A DNA stretch of 64,000 nucleotides from Exiguobacterium profundum (GTDB taxonomy: Bacteria > Bacillota > Bacilli > Exiguobacteriales > Exiguobacteriaceae): positions 887,331-951,330 of the forward strand of contig NZ_MRSV01000001.1 in the NCBI RefSeq assembly GCF_001909285.1. The letters are read 5' to 3'. Positions 41,425 to 53,490 of this stretch are shown here, piece after piece. Under the pieces are notes generated by a model, which saw only the letters and a program-made list of their open reading frames with translations, searched no databases and was not told the DNA's origin. Made by a program: the position numbers and the translations under genes. Numbering within the stretch: the stretch's first letter is position 1; each line of letters opens with the position of its first letter.

Positions 41425-43325
41425 TTGTTCGTCACGACAATCGGTTCGCCCTCATCGGAACGAATCTCACGTACGTGTTTGATGTCGATTCACGAGGTCG
41501 TCTCATCCATCAGTATCTCGGCGGACGCCTGCATGAATTAGACATCATAGAACTACCAGACGCGCGCGTTCTGCACTCGTCGTTCGAGACACCAGAAGGG
41601 GTGGCCGCTTACGAGTTCACCTCGTTCGGCGACCTTGTCTATACGGAACCGACGTTGAAGAGTCATACGACGACAGAACGATTGCACGCTTTCTCACTCG
41701 GTGATGCACGTATCGCTGGAGAGACACTCGAGCTCGATTTGATCGATTCAATTCAATCACTTCAAGTGACGCTCCAGTTCACGCTTCATCCGGTTTACGA
41801 CATCATCTCACGCAAGATGACCATCACGGCAGGAGAAACGGTCACGCTCGAGAGCGCGCAGTCTTTCAGCCTCGGACTCATTGAGCGCGAGATGCGACTC
41901 AGTCATTTCAGCGGGGCGTGGACGAGCGAGTTCCAGCTCCAGCAAGGGACGCTCCTCCCAGGCAAGAAAACAATCGAGAGTCGTCGCGGATTGACGAGCC
42001 ATCAAAGTAATCCGTGGTTCGCGCTCGACAGTGACGCGACGGAGACAGACGGGGAGGTCGTCTTTGGATTCCTCGGTTACTCCGGCAACTGGGCGATTCA
42101 TTTTGAAAAAGACGAGTTTGGCTTTACACAGGTGACGGGCGGGATCAATCCGTTCGACTTCGCGAAGACGCTTCAAGTGGGTGAGTCGTTCACGACGCCA
42201 CCGGCCTATATCGGCTATACGCAACGCGGGTTCGGTGGTATGAGTCAGAACGCCCATGACTTTGAGCGCGACGTCATCATGCCGGAAGCGACACGTGACG
42301 TGTTACGCCCGGTCCTTTACAACTCCTGGGAGGCGACCTATTTCGATGTCAGCGAGGATGGACAAAAACGTCTCGTCGATGAGGCGGCCGCGATTGGCTG
42401 TGAGTTATTCGTCGTCGATGATGGTTGGTTCGGTGAGCGTCACTCGGACGCGGCCGGACTCGGGGATTGGCACGTCAACACGACGAAGTTCCCGAACGGG
42501 CTCGACCCGCTCGTCCGCTACGTCGAGGAGAAAGGCCTCCAGTTCGGGCTATGGGTCGAACCGGAGATGGTCAATCCGGATTCAGATTTGTATCGGGCTC
42601 ATCCGGAATGGATTTACTATACGGACGGACGCCCGTCGACGACGTCGCGGAACCAGTTCGTCTTGAACCTTGCACTGCCTGAAGTGGAGGCGCACGTGAC
42701 GGCGTGGCTCGATGAATTGCTCGGACGACACGCGATTCGTTACATCAAGTGGGACATGAACCGCGCCTTCTCAGAACCGGACAGTCCACGCATGGAAGAT
42801 GCGAAGGAACTATGGCTCCGTCATGCGGAAGCCGTGTATCGCATCCTCGACACGTTGCGGGAGAAACATCCGAATGTCGCGTTCGAGTCCTGCGCAGGTG
42901 GTGGTGGACGAATCGATCTCGGTGTGCTCTCACGCGTCGAGCAGGTCTGGACGAGCGACAACACGGACGCGTTCGACCGCCTCGCGATTCAAGAAGGTTT
43001 CTCATACGCCTACAACGCCAAGATGATGAGCTGCTGGGTGACGGACTCACCGAACTGGTTGAACAATCGTTCGTTGCCGCTCGCGTATCGGTTCGTCAGT
43101 GCGATGCAAGGCACGCTCGGTATCGGTGGCAACCTACTAGAATGGACACCAGATGAGCTTTCAGAAGCGAAAGAATGGATTGCGACGTACAAGACGATCC
43201 GTCCGATTGTGCAGCACGGGACGAGCCATCGCCTCGCTTCACTCAAACGGGACGGCTTCCATGCCGTCGGCTATACGAACGGCGAAGACTATATCGTCCT
43301 CGTCAACGCCGACCGTCGTCAGTAA
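41421..43325 (+). CDS. Alpha-galactosidase, GH36, with premature TAA
   Basis: 634 residues as read. N-terminal beta-supersandwich, then TIM barrel with nucleophile Asp445 (KWDMNR), CAGGGGRIDLG and acid/base loop SDNTDA at 512-517, all intact. Releases galactose from alpha-galactosides such as melibiose or raffinose-type sugars. The stop TAA at 43323 is followed in the same frame by 54 codons that continue the C-terminal beta domain (see next entry). The catalytic barrel is whole, but loss of the terminal domain may destabilise it. Overlaps the GH42 stop (ATGA). Confidence 0.88.
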   Translation: MIVRHDNRFALIGTNLTYVFDVDSRGRLIHQYLGGRLHELDIIELPDARVLHSSFETPEGVAAYEFTSFGDLVYTEPTLKSHTTTERLHAFSLGDARIAGETLELDLIDSIQSLQVTLQFTLHPVYDIISRKMTITAGETVTLESAQSFSLGLIEREMRLSHFSGAWTSEFQLQQGTLLPGKKTIESRRGLTSHQSNPWFALDSDATETDGEVVFGFLGYSGNWAIHFEKDEFGFTQVTGGINPFDFAKTLQVGESFTTPPAYIGYTQRGFGGMSQNAHDFERDVIMPEATRDVLRPVLYNSWEATYFDVSEDGQKRLVDEAAAIGCELFVVDDGWFGERHSDAAGLGDWHVNTTKFPNGLDPLVRYVEEKGLQFGLWVEPEMVNPDSDLYRAHPEWIYYTDGRPSTTSRNQFVLNLALPEVEAHVTAWLDELLGRHAIRYIKWDMNRAFSEPDSPRMEDAKELWLRHAEAVYRILDTLREKHPNVAFESCAGGGGRIDLGVLSRVEQVWTSDNTDAFDRLAIQEGFSYAYNAKMMSCWVTDSPNWLNNRSLPLAYRFVSAMQGTLGIGGNLLEWTPDELSEAKEWIATYKTIRPIVQHGTSHRLASLKRDGFHAVGYTNGEDYIVLVNADRRQ

Positions 43326-43487
43326 AAAAAAAATCGTTTGCGTGTGAAGCTACGCGGGCTCGATCCTGAACGGACGTACGAACTAGAAGGACGCCACGTG
43401 AGCGGACGCTATTTGATGGAACAAGGCATAAACCTCACACAACAAACAGACTATGACGCGTATTGCCTGGTCATCCACCCGGCATGA
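43326..43487 (+). pseudogene. In-frame C-terminal remnant of the GH36 alpha-galactosidase
   Basis: After the TAA at 43323-43325, the same frame reads KKNRLRVKLRGLDPERTYEL and continues through GRYLMEQGINL to a TGA at 43485, 23 bases before galK. LRVKLRGLDPERTYELEG is typical of the C-terminal domain of GH36 enzymes. The stop sits at the head of a run of ten A, so a slippage event is possible, though the reading frame is unchanged. Confidence 0.75.
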
Positions 43488-43509
43488 GCGATGGAAGGGA
43501 TGAAGCCGC

Positions 43510-44694
43510 ATGCTTTCATTTAACATGGAACAGCTGAAACAACAATTCGAGGAGGTGTTTGCCACCTCAGCAGACCGGTCGTTCTTCGCACCGGGACGCA
43601 TCAATTTGATTGGCGAGCATACCGACTATAACGGAGGACACGTCTTCCCATGTGCAATCACGTTCGGAACATACGGACTCGTGAAAAAGCGCGAAGACGA
43701 CCTGATTCGTGTCTATTCGCTCAATTTTGAAGAGGTTGGTATCGTCACGTTCCCGGTGACGGACGAGACGTACGAGGCGAGCCACGACTGGGCGAACTAC
43801 GTGAAAGGGGTCGTCACGCTTCTCAGGAAAGACGGACACGACCTCAACGGGTTCGACTTCTTCCTTGCGGGCAACATCCCAAATGGGGCGGGTCTCTCGT
43901 CATCAGCCTCCCTCGAACTCGTAACGGCATACATGTTAAATGAAGTGTACGGTCTCGGTCTCGAACGGCTTGACCTCGTCCGACTCGGACAACGGGTCGA
44001 GAATACGTTCATTGGTGTCAATAGCGGTATCATGGACCAGTTCGCTATTGGAATGGGCAAAGCGGGGCAGGCGATGCTCCTCGATTGCGAGACGCTCCAT
44101 CATGACTATGCACCGATTGTCCTCGACGGGTACGACATCGTCATCATGAACACAAACAAACGTCGGGAACTCGCCGACTCGAAATATAACGAACGTCGGC
44201 GCGAATGCGACACTGCACTCGGCTTGATTCAACCGAAATGTGAAGTCAATTCTCTCGGACAATTGTCGATGGAAACGTTTGAACAAGTCGCGCTCGACTT
44301 GCCAGAGACACTTCGTAAACGGGCGCGTCATGCTGTTTCTGAGAACGAGCGGACAATACTCGCCTACACTGCTCTACAGGAAGGACGACTCGAGACGTTC
44401 GGTCAGTTGATGAATGCGTCGCATGCATCGCTCCGGGATGATTACGAAGTGACCGGCATCGAGCTAGACACGCTCGTTTCAGCCGCGCAAGGGTGTGACG
44501 GCGTCATCGGTGCTCGCATGACGGGGGCCGGATTCGGTGGTTGTGCCATCGCCATCGTCCGTCAAGACAAGACGGGATCGATGATTCAGGAAACTTCGGA
44601 TCGATATGTGTCGACAATCGGTCACGCACCGACGTGTTACGTCGCCTCGGTCGGGGACGGGGTACGAGAACTCGTAGAGGAGGAAGTGAAATGA
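43510..44694 (+). CDS. galK: Galactokinase
   Basis: 394 residues, GHMP kinase: GRINLIGEHTDYNGGHVFP galactose-binding signature (about 25-43), GAGLSSSASLE ATP loop near 120, and GARMTGAGFGGCAIAIV near 335. Phosphorylates galactose to galactose-1-phosphate. GGAAGGG precedes the ATG at 43510. Overlaps galE by 4 bases. Confidence 0.95.
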   Translation: MLSFNMEQLKQQFEEVFATSADRSFFAPGRINLIGEHTDYNGGHVFPCAITFGTYGLVKKREDDLIRVYSLNFEEVGIVTFPVTDETYEASHDWANYVKGVVTLLRKDGHDLNGFDFFLAGNIPNGAGLSSSASLELVTAYMLNEVYGLGLERLDLVRLGQRVENTFIGVNSGIMDQFAIGMGKAGQAMLLDCETLHHDYAPIVLDGYDIVIMNTNKRRELADSKYNERRRECDTALGLIQPKCEVNSLGQLSMETFEQVALDLPETLRKRARHAVSENERTILAYTALQEGRLETFGQLMNASHASLRDDYEVTGIELDTLVSAAQGCDGVIGARMTGAGFGGCAIAIVRQDKTGSMIQETSDRYVSTIGHAPTCYVASVGDGVRELVEEEVK

Positions 44695-45695
44695 GTATAC
44701 TCGTTGTTGGCGGTGCCGGCTATATCGGTTCGCACGCCGTTCGTACATTGTTGAAAGAAGGGGAAAACGTCGTCATTCTCGATAATCTTCAGACAGGACA
44801 TGTTGAATCGATTCCACAGGATGTCCGTTTTTATAAGGGCGACCTGCGTGATCGAACGTTCTTGAAAGATGTTTTCATAAAGGAATCAATCACAGACGTC
44901 CTTCATTTCGCAGCGAACTCCCTCGTTGGCGAATCAATGACGGACCCGCTCGCCTACTATGACAACAACGTCTTCGGGACGCAAATCCTCCTCGAGACAA
45001 TGCGCGATGCGTCAGTGAAACGGATTGTCTTCTCCTCGACGGCCGCGACTTATGGTGACCAGACCATGATGCCGATTGACGAGACGGCGCTTACGAATCC
45101 GACGAACACATACGGGGCGACAAAGCTCGCGATGGAGTCGATGATTCGTTGGTGTGACCAGGCACATGGTATCCGCTCGGTCGCACTCCGTTACTTTAAC
45201 GTCGCTGGCGCGATTGCGACCGGTGAAATCGGCGAAGACCATGACCCGGAGACGCATCTCGTCCCAATCGTTCTGCAAGTGGCGAACGGACAGCGTGACG
45301 CGATTACCGTGTTTGGTGATGACTATGCGACGGAAGATGGGACATGTATCCGTGATTATATCCACGTCCAAGACCTCGTCGATGCGCATATGTTAGCGCT
45401 CCGTTATTTACGAGAAGACGGTGCGAGCGACGTTTTCAACCTCGGGACAGCGAACGGGCTATCAGTGCTCGAAATTATCGAGGCGGCACGTCGCGTGACG
45501 GGACATGACATTCCGGTCTTACTTGGTGAACGCCGCGCCGGGGACCCGGCTAAATTGATTGCCTCGTCTGACAAGGCAAGACGTATCCTCGGATGGACAC
45601 CGACCCGTTCCGACGTCGAGACGATTTTGACGGACGCTTGGAACTGGCATGTGACACATCCATTCGGCTATCAGGTGAAAGAGGTGAGACGATGA
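44691..45695 (+). CDS. galE: UDP-glucose 4-epimerase (second copy, Leloir)
   Basis: 334 residues: VVGGAGYIGSHAVRTLL, SSTAATYG, NTYGATKLAMES (YxxxK), RYFNVAGA, YIHVQDLVDAH. Converts UDP-galactose to UDP-glucose. Located between galK and galT with 4-base overlaps on both sides, a translationally coupled Leloir set. Confidence 0.94.
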   Translation: MSILVVGGAGYIGSHAVRTLLKEGENVVILDNLQTGHVESIPQDVRFYKGDLRDRTFLKDVFIKESITDVLHFAANSLVGESMTDPLAYYDNNVFGTQILLETMRDASVKRIVFSSTAATYGDQTMMPIDETALTNPTNTYGATKLAMESMIRWCDQAHGIRSVALRYFNVAGAIATGEIGEDHDPETHLVPIVLQVANGQRDAITVFGDDYATEDGTCIRDYIHVQDLVDAHMLALRYLREDGASDVFNLGTANGLSVLEIIEAARRVTGHDIPVLLGERRAGDPAKLIASSDKARRILGWTPTRSDVETILTDAWNWHVTHPFGYQVKEVRR

Positions 45696-47221
45696 TCGAT
45701 GTGATGATTGAGGCACTCGTCGACGCGGCGATTCGTGAAGAGCTGATTGACGAGCAGGACCGTATCTATTCACGGAACCGCGTGCTCGCAAAACTGAATA
45801 AGCTCGACTTTGAAATCCCACGTTTTGTGTCAGAGCTGTCAATCCCCGAGTTGCTCGAACAAGTGGTCGAGTATGCAGTGGGGGCGGACATTATCGAGCC
45901 GATCCTTGAAGAGAAGGACCGCTTCATGGCGGAAATCATGGATATCTTCGTATCCAAGCCATCGGAAGTGACACGTCATTTCAATGAGCTCCTCGAGACA
46001 GATGTGACAGCGGCGACTGACTATTTCTATCGGATGAGTCAGGCGTCAAATTATATCCAGACACGTCGTATCGCGAACAATATCACGTATCAGGCACCGA
46101 CTCGCTATGGCACGCTCGATATCACCATCAACTTGTCGAAACCGGAGAAGGACCCGCGTGAGATTGCACTCGCTCGAATGCAACCGACCTCGACATCGAA
46201 CTATCCAAAAGGATTACTCGCGATTGAGAACGAAGGATACAGCGGTCACTTGAAACACCCAGCGCGTGCGAATCATCGCATCATCCCGCTCACGCTCGGT
46301 GGACAGCCATGGTCGTTCCAGTATTCACCGTACCTCTATTACAATGAGCACTCAATTTTACTGTCGAACGAGGTGCGTGACATGGTCATCGACCGAGGAG
46401 CTTTCGAGCGTCTGCTCGACTTCATCACGCAGTTCCCACACTACTTCGCCGGGTCGAATGCAGACTTGCCGATTGTTGGAGGCTCGATTTTGACGCATGA
46501 CCATTACCAGGCCGGCCGCTACCGGTTCGCGATGGACGATGCGCGAGTCGTCTCGACATATCGTTCTGAACGCTATGATCAAGTCGATATCGAGACGCTG
46601 TACTGGCCGCTCTCGGTCGTCCGTCTCCGCTCCAATCAAAAAGAGCAGCTTGTCATGTTGGCGAACCAGTTGCTCGGATATTGGCGCGATTATGAGGACA
46701 CCGTTAGTGAAGTCATTCCGTATACAGAAGGTGTCCCACACAATACGGTGACGCCAATTGCAAGACGCCGAAACGGACGTTACGAGCTCGATCTCGTCTT
46801 GCGAAACAACCGAACGAGCAAGGCGCATCCGGACGGTATTTTCCACCCGCACGCTGATGTGCATCATATCAAGCGTGAGAATATCGGCTTGATTGAAGTA
46901 ATGGGGCTCGCCGTCTTGCCAGCGCGCCTGAAGACAGAACTTGAGCAAGTTGTTCACTATGTGGCCGGCGAGGACGTCGATATCAAAGTGATGCATCAAG
47001 AGTGGGCCGATGAGTTACGGAAGAAGTCGGGCGACCCGAAAACGATTGTCGATCAAGCGGTCGTCGATAAATTTGTGAAAGGTCTTGAGGATGCTGGTGT
47101 CTTTAAACAGACGAACGCTGGGCAGGAACGATTTGATACGTTCATCCGGTCACTCCTTAGCCATGTCGATAAAGTGGAGTACGGAACACCAAGGTCGGGA
47201 ATGAGAGAGAAAACGAACTAA
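45692..47221 (+). CDS. galT: Galactose-1-phosphate uridylyltransferase (Gram-positive type)
   Basis: 509 residues, the long GalT2 type found in Bacillota. SNYPKGLLAIENEGYSGHLK, GGQPWSFQYSPYLYYNEHSI and GGSILTHDHYQAGRYRF (HxH active-site region) are visible. Transfers UMP from UDP-glucose to galactose-1-phosphate. Overlaps galE by ATGA. Confidence 0.93.
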   Translation: MIDVMIEALVDAAIREELIDEQDRIYSRNRVLAKLNKLDFEIPRFVSELSIPELLEQVVEYAVGADIIEPILEEKDRFMAEIMDIFVSKPSEVTRHFNELLETDVTAATDYFYRMSQASNYIQTRRIANNITYQAPTRYGTLDITINLSKPEKDPREIALARMQPTSTSNYPKGLLAIENEGYSGHLKHPARANHRIIPLTLGGQPWSFQYSPYLYYNEHSILLSNEVRDMVIDRGAFERLLDFITQFPHYFAGSNADLPIVGGSILTHDHYQAGRYRFAMDDARVVSTYRSERYDQVDIETLYWPLSVVRLRSNQKEQLVMLANQLLGYWRDYEDTVSEVIPYTEGVPHNTVTPIARRRNGRYELDLVLRNNRTSKAHPDGIFHPHADVHHIKRENIGLIEVMGLAVLPARLKTELEQVVHYVAGEDVDIKVMHQEWADELRKKSGDPKTIVDQAVVDKFVKGLEDAGVFKQTNAGQERFDTFIRSLLSHVDKVEYGTPRSGMREKTN

Positions 47222-47235
47222 AGGTGGTAGTACGA

Positions 47236-48198
47236 GTGAAACAAGCGACGATTCAAAACACCAACGGCATGAGACTATCCGCCATCGATTATGGTTGTGC
47301 GATGACGGAACTGACGGCCCCGGACCGGGAAGGAAACCTAGACTCGGTCATCTTGAAATACGGGGACGTCTCACAATACTTAGAAAATCCGGTCTATCTC
47401 GGGTCAATCGTAGGGCGGATTGCCGGACGGATTCGTGACGCAGAGATTGAGGGTGTCGCCTTGACCCCAAGCGAGGCGCCCCATCATATTCACGGAGGCG
47501 AGAAAGGCATCACGTCCCGTTATTGGGAGATGGATGCGGACGAACAGTGTATCCAGTTCACATATCTCAGCCCGGACGGAGAAGAAGGGTATCCCGGCAA
47601 CGTCTTCTTCAAAGTGTTGTACGAACTGACGGATCACAATGAACTGATTGTCACGATGACGGCGGAAACAGACCAACTGACGTGGGTCAACCTGAACCAT
47701 CACAACTATTTCAATCTTGGCGGACGCCCGACCATCCACGACCATGAGCTGACGCTACCAGCCGATTCGGTCGGGGTGCTCGACGCGGATTCGCTGCCGA
47801 CAGGAGAGTTGCGTGATGTGAGCGGGACACCGTTTGACTTCCGAGACGGAAAAGCTTTCCGAGAGGCGCTCGTGTCAGGAGACGAGGCGATTGAACGGGC
47901 GAGCGGTCTTGATCATCCTTTTATCTTAAAGGATGGACCGATTCGATTGCACGACCCGATGAGCGGACGGACGATGACGGTCGAGACGAATCAACCGGTC
48001 ATGGTCGTCTACACAGGGAATTTCTTGAGTGAAGAGACACCGGTGACGCTCGACGGTCGACAGAAACATAGCGCAATTTGTCTCGAAGCCCAGGCGTTCC
48101 CAGATGCCCCGAACCATCCAGACATCGCAACCTCAATCGAACTGAAACCGGGTGAGTTGTATCACTCGCGGACGGTGTATCGGTTTGGGGTGGAATGA
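47236..48198 (+). CDS. galM: Aldose 1-epimerase (galactose mutarotase)
   Basis: 320 residues: VGRIAGRIRDAEIEG, HHIHGGEKGITSRYWEMD, LNHHNYFNLGG, LDHPFIL and the C-terminal catalytic glutamate in ICLEAQAFPDAPNHPD. Interconverts alpha and beta anomers ahead of galK. Start GTG 47236 has AGGTGG 7 bases upstream; the GTG at 47224 is within the ribosome site. Last gene of the operon. Confidence 0.93.
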   Translation: MKQATIQNTNGMRLSAIDYGCAMTELTAPDREGNLDSVILKYGDVSQYLENPVYLGSIVGRIAGRIRDAEIEGVALTPSEAPHHIHGGEKGITSRYWEMDADEQCIQFTYLSPDGEEGYPGNVFFKVLYELTDHNELIVTMTAETDQLTWVNLNHHNYFNLGGRPTIHDHELTLPADSVGVLDADSLPTGELRDVSGTPFDFRDGKAFREALVSGDEAIERASGLDHPFILKDGPIRLHDPMSGRTMTVETNQPVMVVYTGNFLSEETPVTLDGRQKHSAICLEAQAFPDAPNHPDIATSIELKPGELYHSRTVYRFGVE

Positions 48199-48215
48199 AT
48201 TCATCACTACCATTC

Positions 48216-48256
48216 AAAAAGGAGGCAACCGATTTAAGTCGGTTGCCTCCTTTTCA
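48216..48256. terminator. Bidirectional terminator between galM and the bgl operon
   Basis: AAAAGGAGGCAACCGA and TCGGTTGCCTCCTTTT form a 16-bp stem with a 6-base loop, A and T runs on both sides. Confidence 0.85.
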
Positions 48257-48257
48257 A

Positions 48258-51660
<3,403 letters not shown>

Positions 51661-51699
51661 GTCCGTTCCCTTCCTTTTCCCATAATTTTGGTTTGCGTC

Positions 51700-51792
51700 A
51701 AATAAAAAACCTGACTCGTGTCAAACGAAGAACGTGAAATCACGTCATTCATCCGACTCGAGTCAGGTTATGCCCACTAAAGGTAACATTCC
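51700..51792 (-). promoter_or_regulatory. RAT antiterminator site and leader terminator of the bgl operon
   Basis: On the minus strand GGAATGTTACC, an 8-base loop region and GGGCATAACC (51766-51792) match the ribonucleic antiterminator of BglG/LicT systems. The AACCTGACTCG arm is shared with a terminator (ACGAGTCAGGTT then TTTTATT, to about 51700). A phosphorylation-controlled LicT-type protein would bind and allow read-through when substrate is present. No such gene is in this window. Confidence 0.75.
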
Positions 51793-51829
51793 TGCGCAGG
51801 ATACCGTTCAGTTGTTATTTGATAATTGA

Positions 51830-51867
51830 AATGTAGCATGTAGCAATTCAAAATGTCAACGCTTACA
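51830..51867 (-). promoter_or_regulatory. bgl operon promoter with overlapping cre site
   Basis: On the minus strand TTGACA (51854-51859) and TACATT (51830-51835) with an 18-base spacer. TGTAAGCGTTGACA (51854-51867) is an excellent cre site covering the -35 box. The rest of the 51868-52057 gap holds the EPS upstream region. Confidence 0.65.
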
Positions 51868-51936
51868 TTTTACTTTTTTTGTTTTCTTTTCCTCCCTACA
51901 ACGTAAAAGAAGAAAGCGGAACGGCATCATGACATG

Positions 51937-51956
51937 ATGTTGCGAAAAAATGATAA
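51937..51956 (+). repeat. 20-bp direct repeat, copy 1
   Basis: ATGTTGCGAAAAAATGATAA is repeated exactly at 60060-60079. This copy lies about 100 bases before the first EPS gene. Confidence 0.8.
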
Positions 51957-52057
51957 ATCCTTCTTTTCAATTATCAAGATGAAGGGGGTAAGAAGGTACT
52001 ACAGTTAACCTGCGCCTGATTTCGGTCATTTAATCTGTCTGTAGGGAGGAAACCAAC

Positions 52058-52816
52058 ATGAAGGAACAAACGACGATCGTGGGCGATCTCGTGGAAGTTC
52101 TCAAGAAAAGTAAGAAATGGATGTTCGTGAGTATGGTTCTCGTCGGACTCTTAGCTTACTATTTGAGCACTTCATTTATCCAGCCGAAATATGAGGCGTC
52201 CACACAAGTGCTACTCGTTACACAACAAGAAGACAACCGCGTAGACAGTTCGGAAGTGTTATCCTCGCTCTCACTCGTCAATACGTATCGCGTCATCATG
52301 AAGAGCCCGGCTGTTCTTGAGAAAGTCAAAGAACAGGTGCCGAGCGCACCAGACCCGCTCTCGGATGCACTCACCGTAGAAAGTGAAGAGGAATCGCAAG
52401 TCATCAATGTGTTCGTCACCGCGAACGACCCGGTCGTGGCAGCGGAAACGGCCAATGTGATCAGTGAAGTGTTCGTTTCTGAAATTCCGGATCTGATGAA
52501 CATCGACAACGTTCGAATTTTATCTCCAGCCGAAATTCCGGAAGCGCCTGTCTCACCGAACGTACTGCTCAACACGGTAATCGGTCTTTTCGCCGGATTC
52601 TTGTTAGGTGGATTCATCGGTCTATTACGCCACGTCTTTGATAAACGCATCCGGAATGAGCAAGAAGCGGAACGGTTGCTGGATTTGCCAGTCATCGGAT
52701 CGATTCCGACAATCGAACGCCGGGATAAGAAAAAAAAAAATGTGAAAGAAGCGACACCCCAAGTGAAAGGAGACGTTTCGCATGTTCGGTCGAAAAAAGA
52801 ACGCCAATCGTCTTGA
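52058..52816 (+). CDS. Wzz/CpsC-type chain-length regulator and kinase activator
   Basis: 252 residues: two membrane helices (about 22-45 and 168-190) around an extracellular Wzz domain, and a cytoplasmic C-terminus with the proline-rich PEAPVSPN motif before helix 2. The C-terminal tail activates the tyrosine kinase encoded next. AGGGAGG precedes the ATG. A run of ten A near 52728 is read in frame. Overlaps the kinase gene by 35 bases. Confidence 0.88.
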   Translation: MKEQTTIVGDLVEVLKKSKKWMFVSMVLVGLLAYYLSTSFIQPKYEASTQVLLVTQQEDNRVDSSEVLSSLSLVNTYRVIMKSPAVLEKVKEQVPSAPDPLSDALTVESEEESQVINVFVTANDPVVAAETANVISEVFVSEIPDLMNIDNVRILSPAEIPEAPVSPNVLLNTVIGLFAGFLLGGFIGLLRHVFDKRIRNEQEAERLLDLPVIGSIPTIERRDKKKKNVKEATPQVKGDVSHVRSKKERQSS

Positions 52817-53480
52817 TTATAAAAAACGGGATCTCGTCACGTTGGCGAATCCGAAGTCACCGATTTCTGAACAATATCGGACAATTCGGACCAATCTGGA
52901 GTTCACGTCCGTCGGCCATAAGTTACAGATGATCACGATCACTTCCGCTTCGTCCGGGGAAGGGAAGTCGACCACGGCGGCAAACCTAGGGGTCGTCTAT
53001 GCGCAACTCGGAAAAAATGTCGTCATCATCGATTGTGATATGCGCAAACCGACGGCACACCAAACGTTTCAGATGTCAGCACATGCGGGATTGTCTACCG
53101 TATTGGCCGGTCGCGTCACGCTCGAACATGCGCTCCAAAAAACGGATATTCCGCGTCTGACCTTGCTGGCGGCCGGTCCGATTCCACCGAATCCGACCGA
53201 ACTGATCGCCTCGTCACGCATGACGGACCTCCTGAGTGATTTGCGTGAACAGTTTGATATCGTGATTGTCGACACACCTCCGATGATGCACGTCGCCGAT
53301 GCTCGACTGTTGGCCAACGTATCCGATGGGACGATTCTCGTGATCGGTTGCGAGAACTCAGATCGTCAGCTCGTCCTGAAGGCGAAAGAACAACTTGAAC
53401 GGACCGGGTCACAACTTCTCGGCCTCGTCCTCAACAAACGTTCTTCTCGTGATAACAACACCTACTACGCATACGAGTGA
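52782..53480 (+). CDS. CpsD/YwqD-type bacterial tyrosine kinase
   Basis: 232 residues: Walker A ASSGEGKST at 56-64, Walker A' IIDCDMRKP near 82-90, Walker B IVDTPPM, and a C-terminal tyrosine cluster (NTYYAYE) for autophosphorylation. Controls polysaccharide chain length and production with the Wzz partner. The matching phosphatase is probably the PHP protein at 33519. Confidence 0.92.
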   Translation: MFGRKKNANRLDYKKRDLVTLANPKSPISEQYRTIRTNLEFTSVGHKLQMITITSASSGEGKSTTAANLGVVYAQLGKNVVIIDCDMRKPTAHQTFQMSAHAGLSTVLAGRVTLEHALQKTDIPRLTLLAAGPIPPNPTELIASSRMTDLLSDLREQFDIVIVDTPPMMHVADARLLANVSDGTILVIGCENSDRQLVLKAKEQLERTGSQLLGLVLNKRSSRDNNTYYAYE

Positions 53481-53490
53481 GGTCTCGGAC

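Noticed and set aside
44541-44690. N-terminal extension of the second galE into galK
   Set aside because: The start at 44691 has GAGGAGG upstream and gives the exact Rossmann start; the extension is within galK.
46358-46999. 213-codon minus-strand frame inside galT
   Set aside because: Antisense shadow of a well-supported galT.
52725-52745. Possible frameshift at a run of ten A in the Wzz gene
   Set aside because: The reading frame is maintained through the tract and joins the normal C-terminus and kinase overlap.
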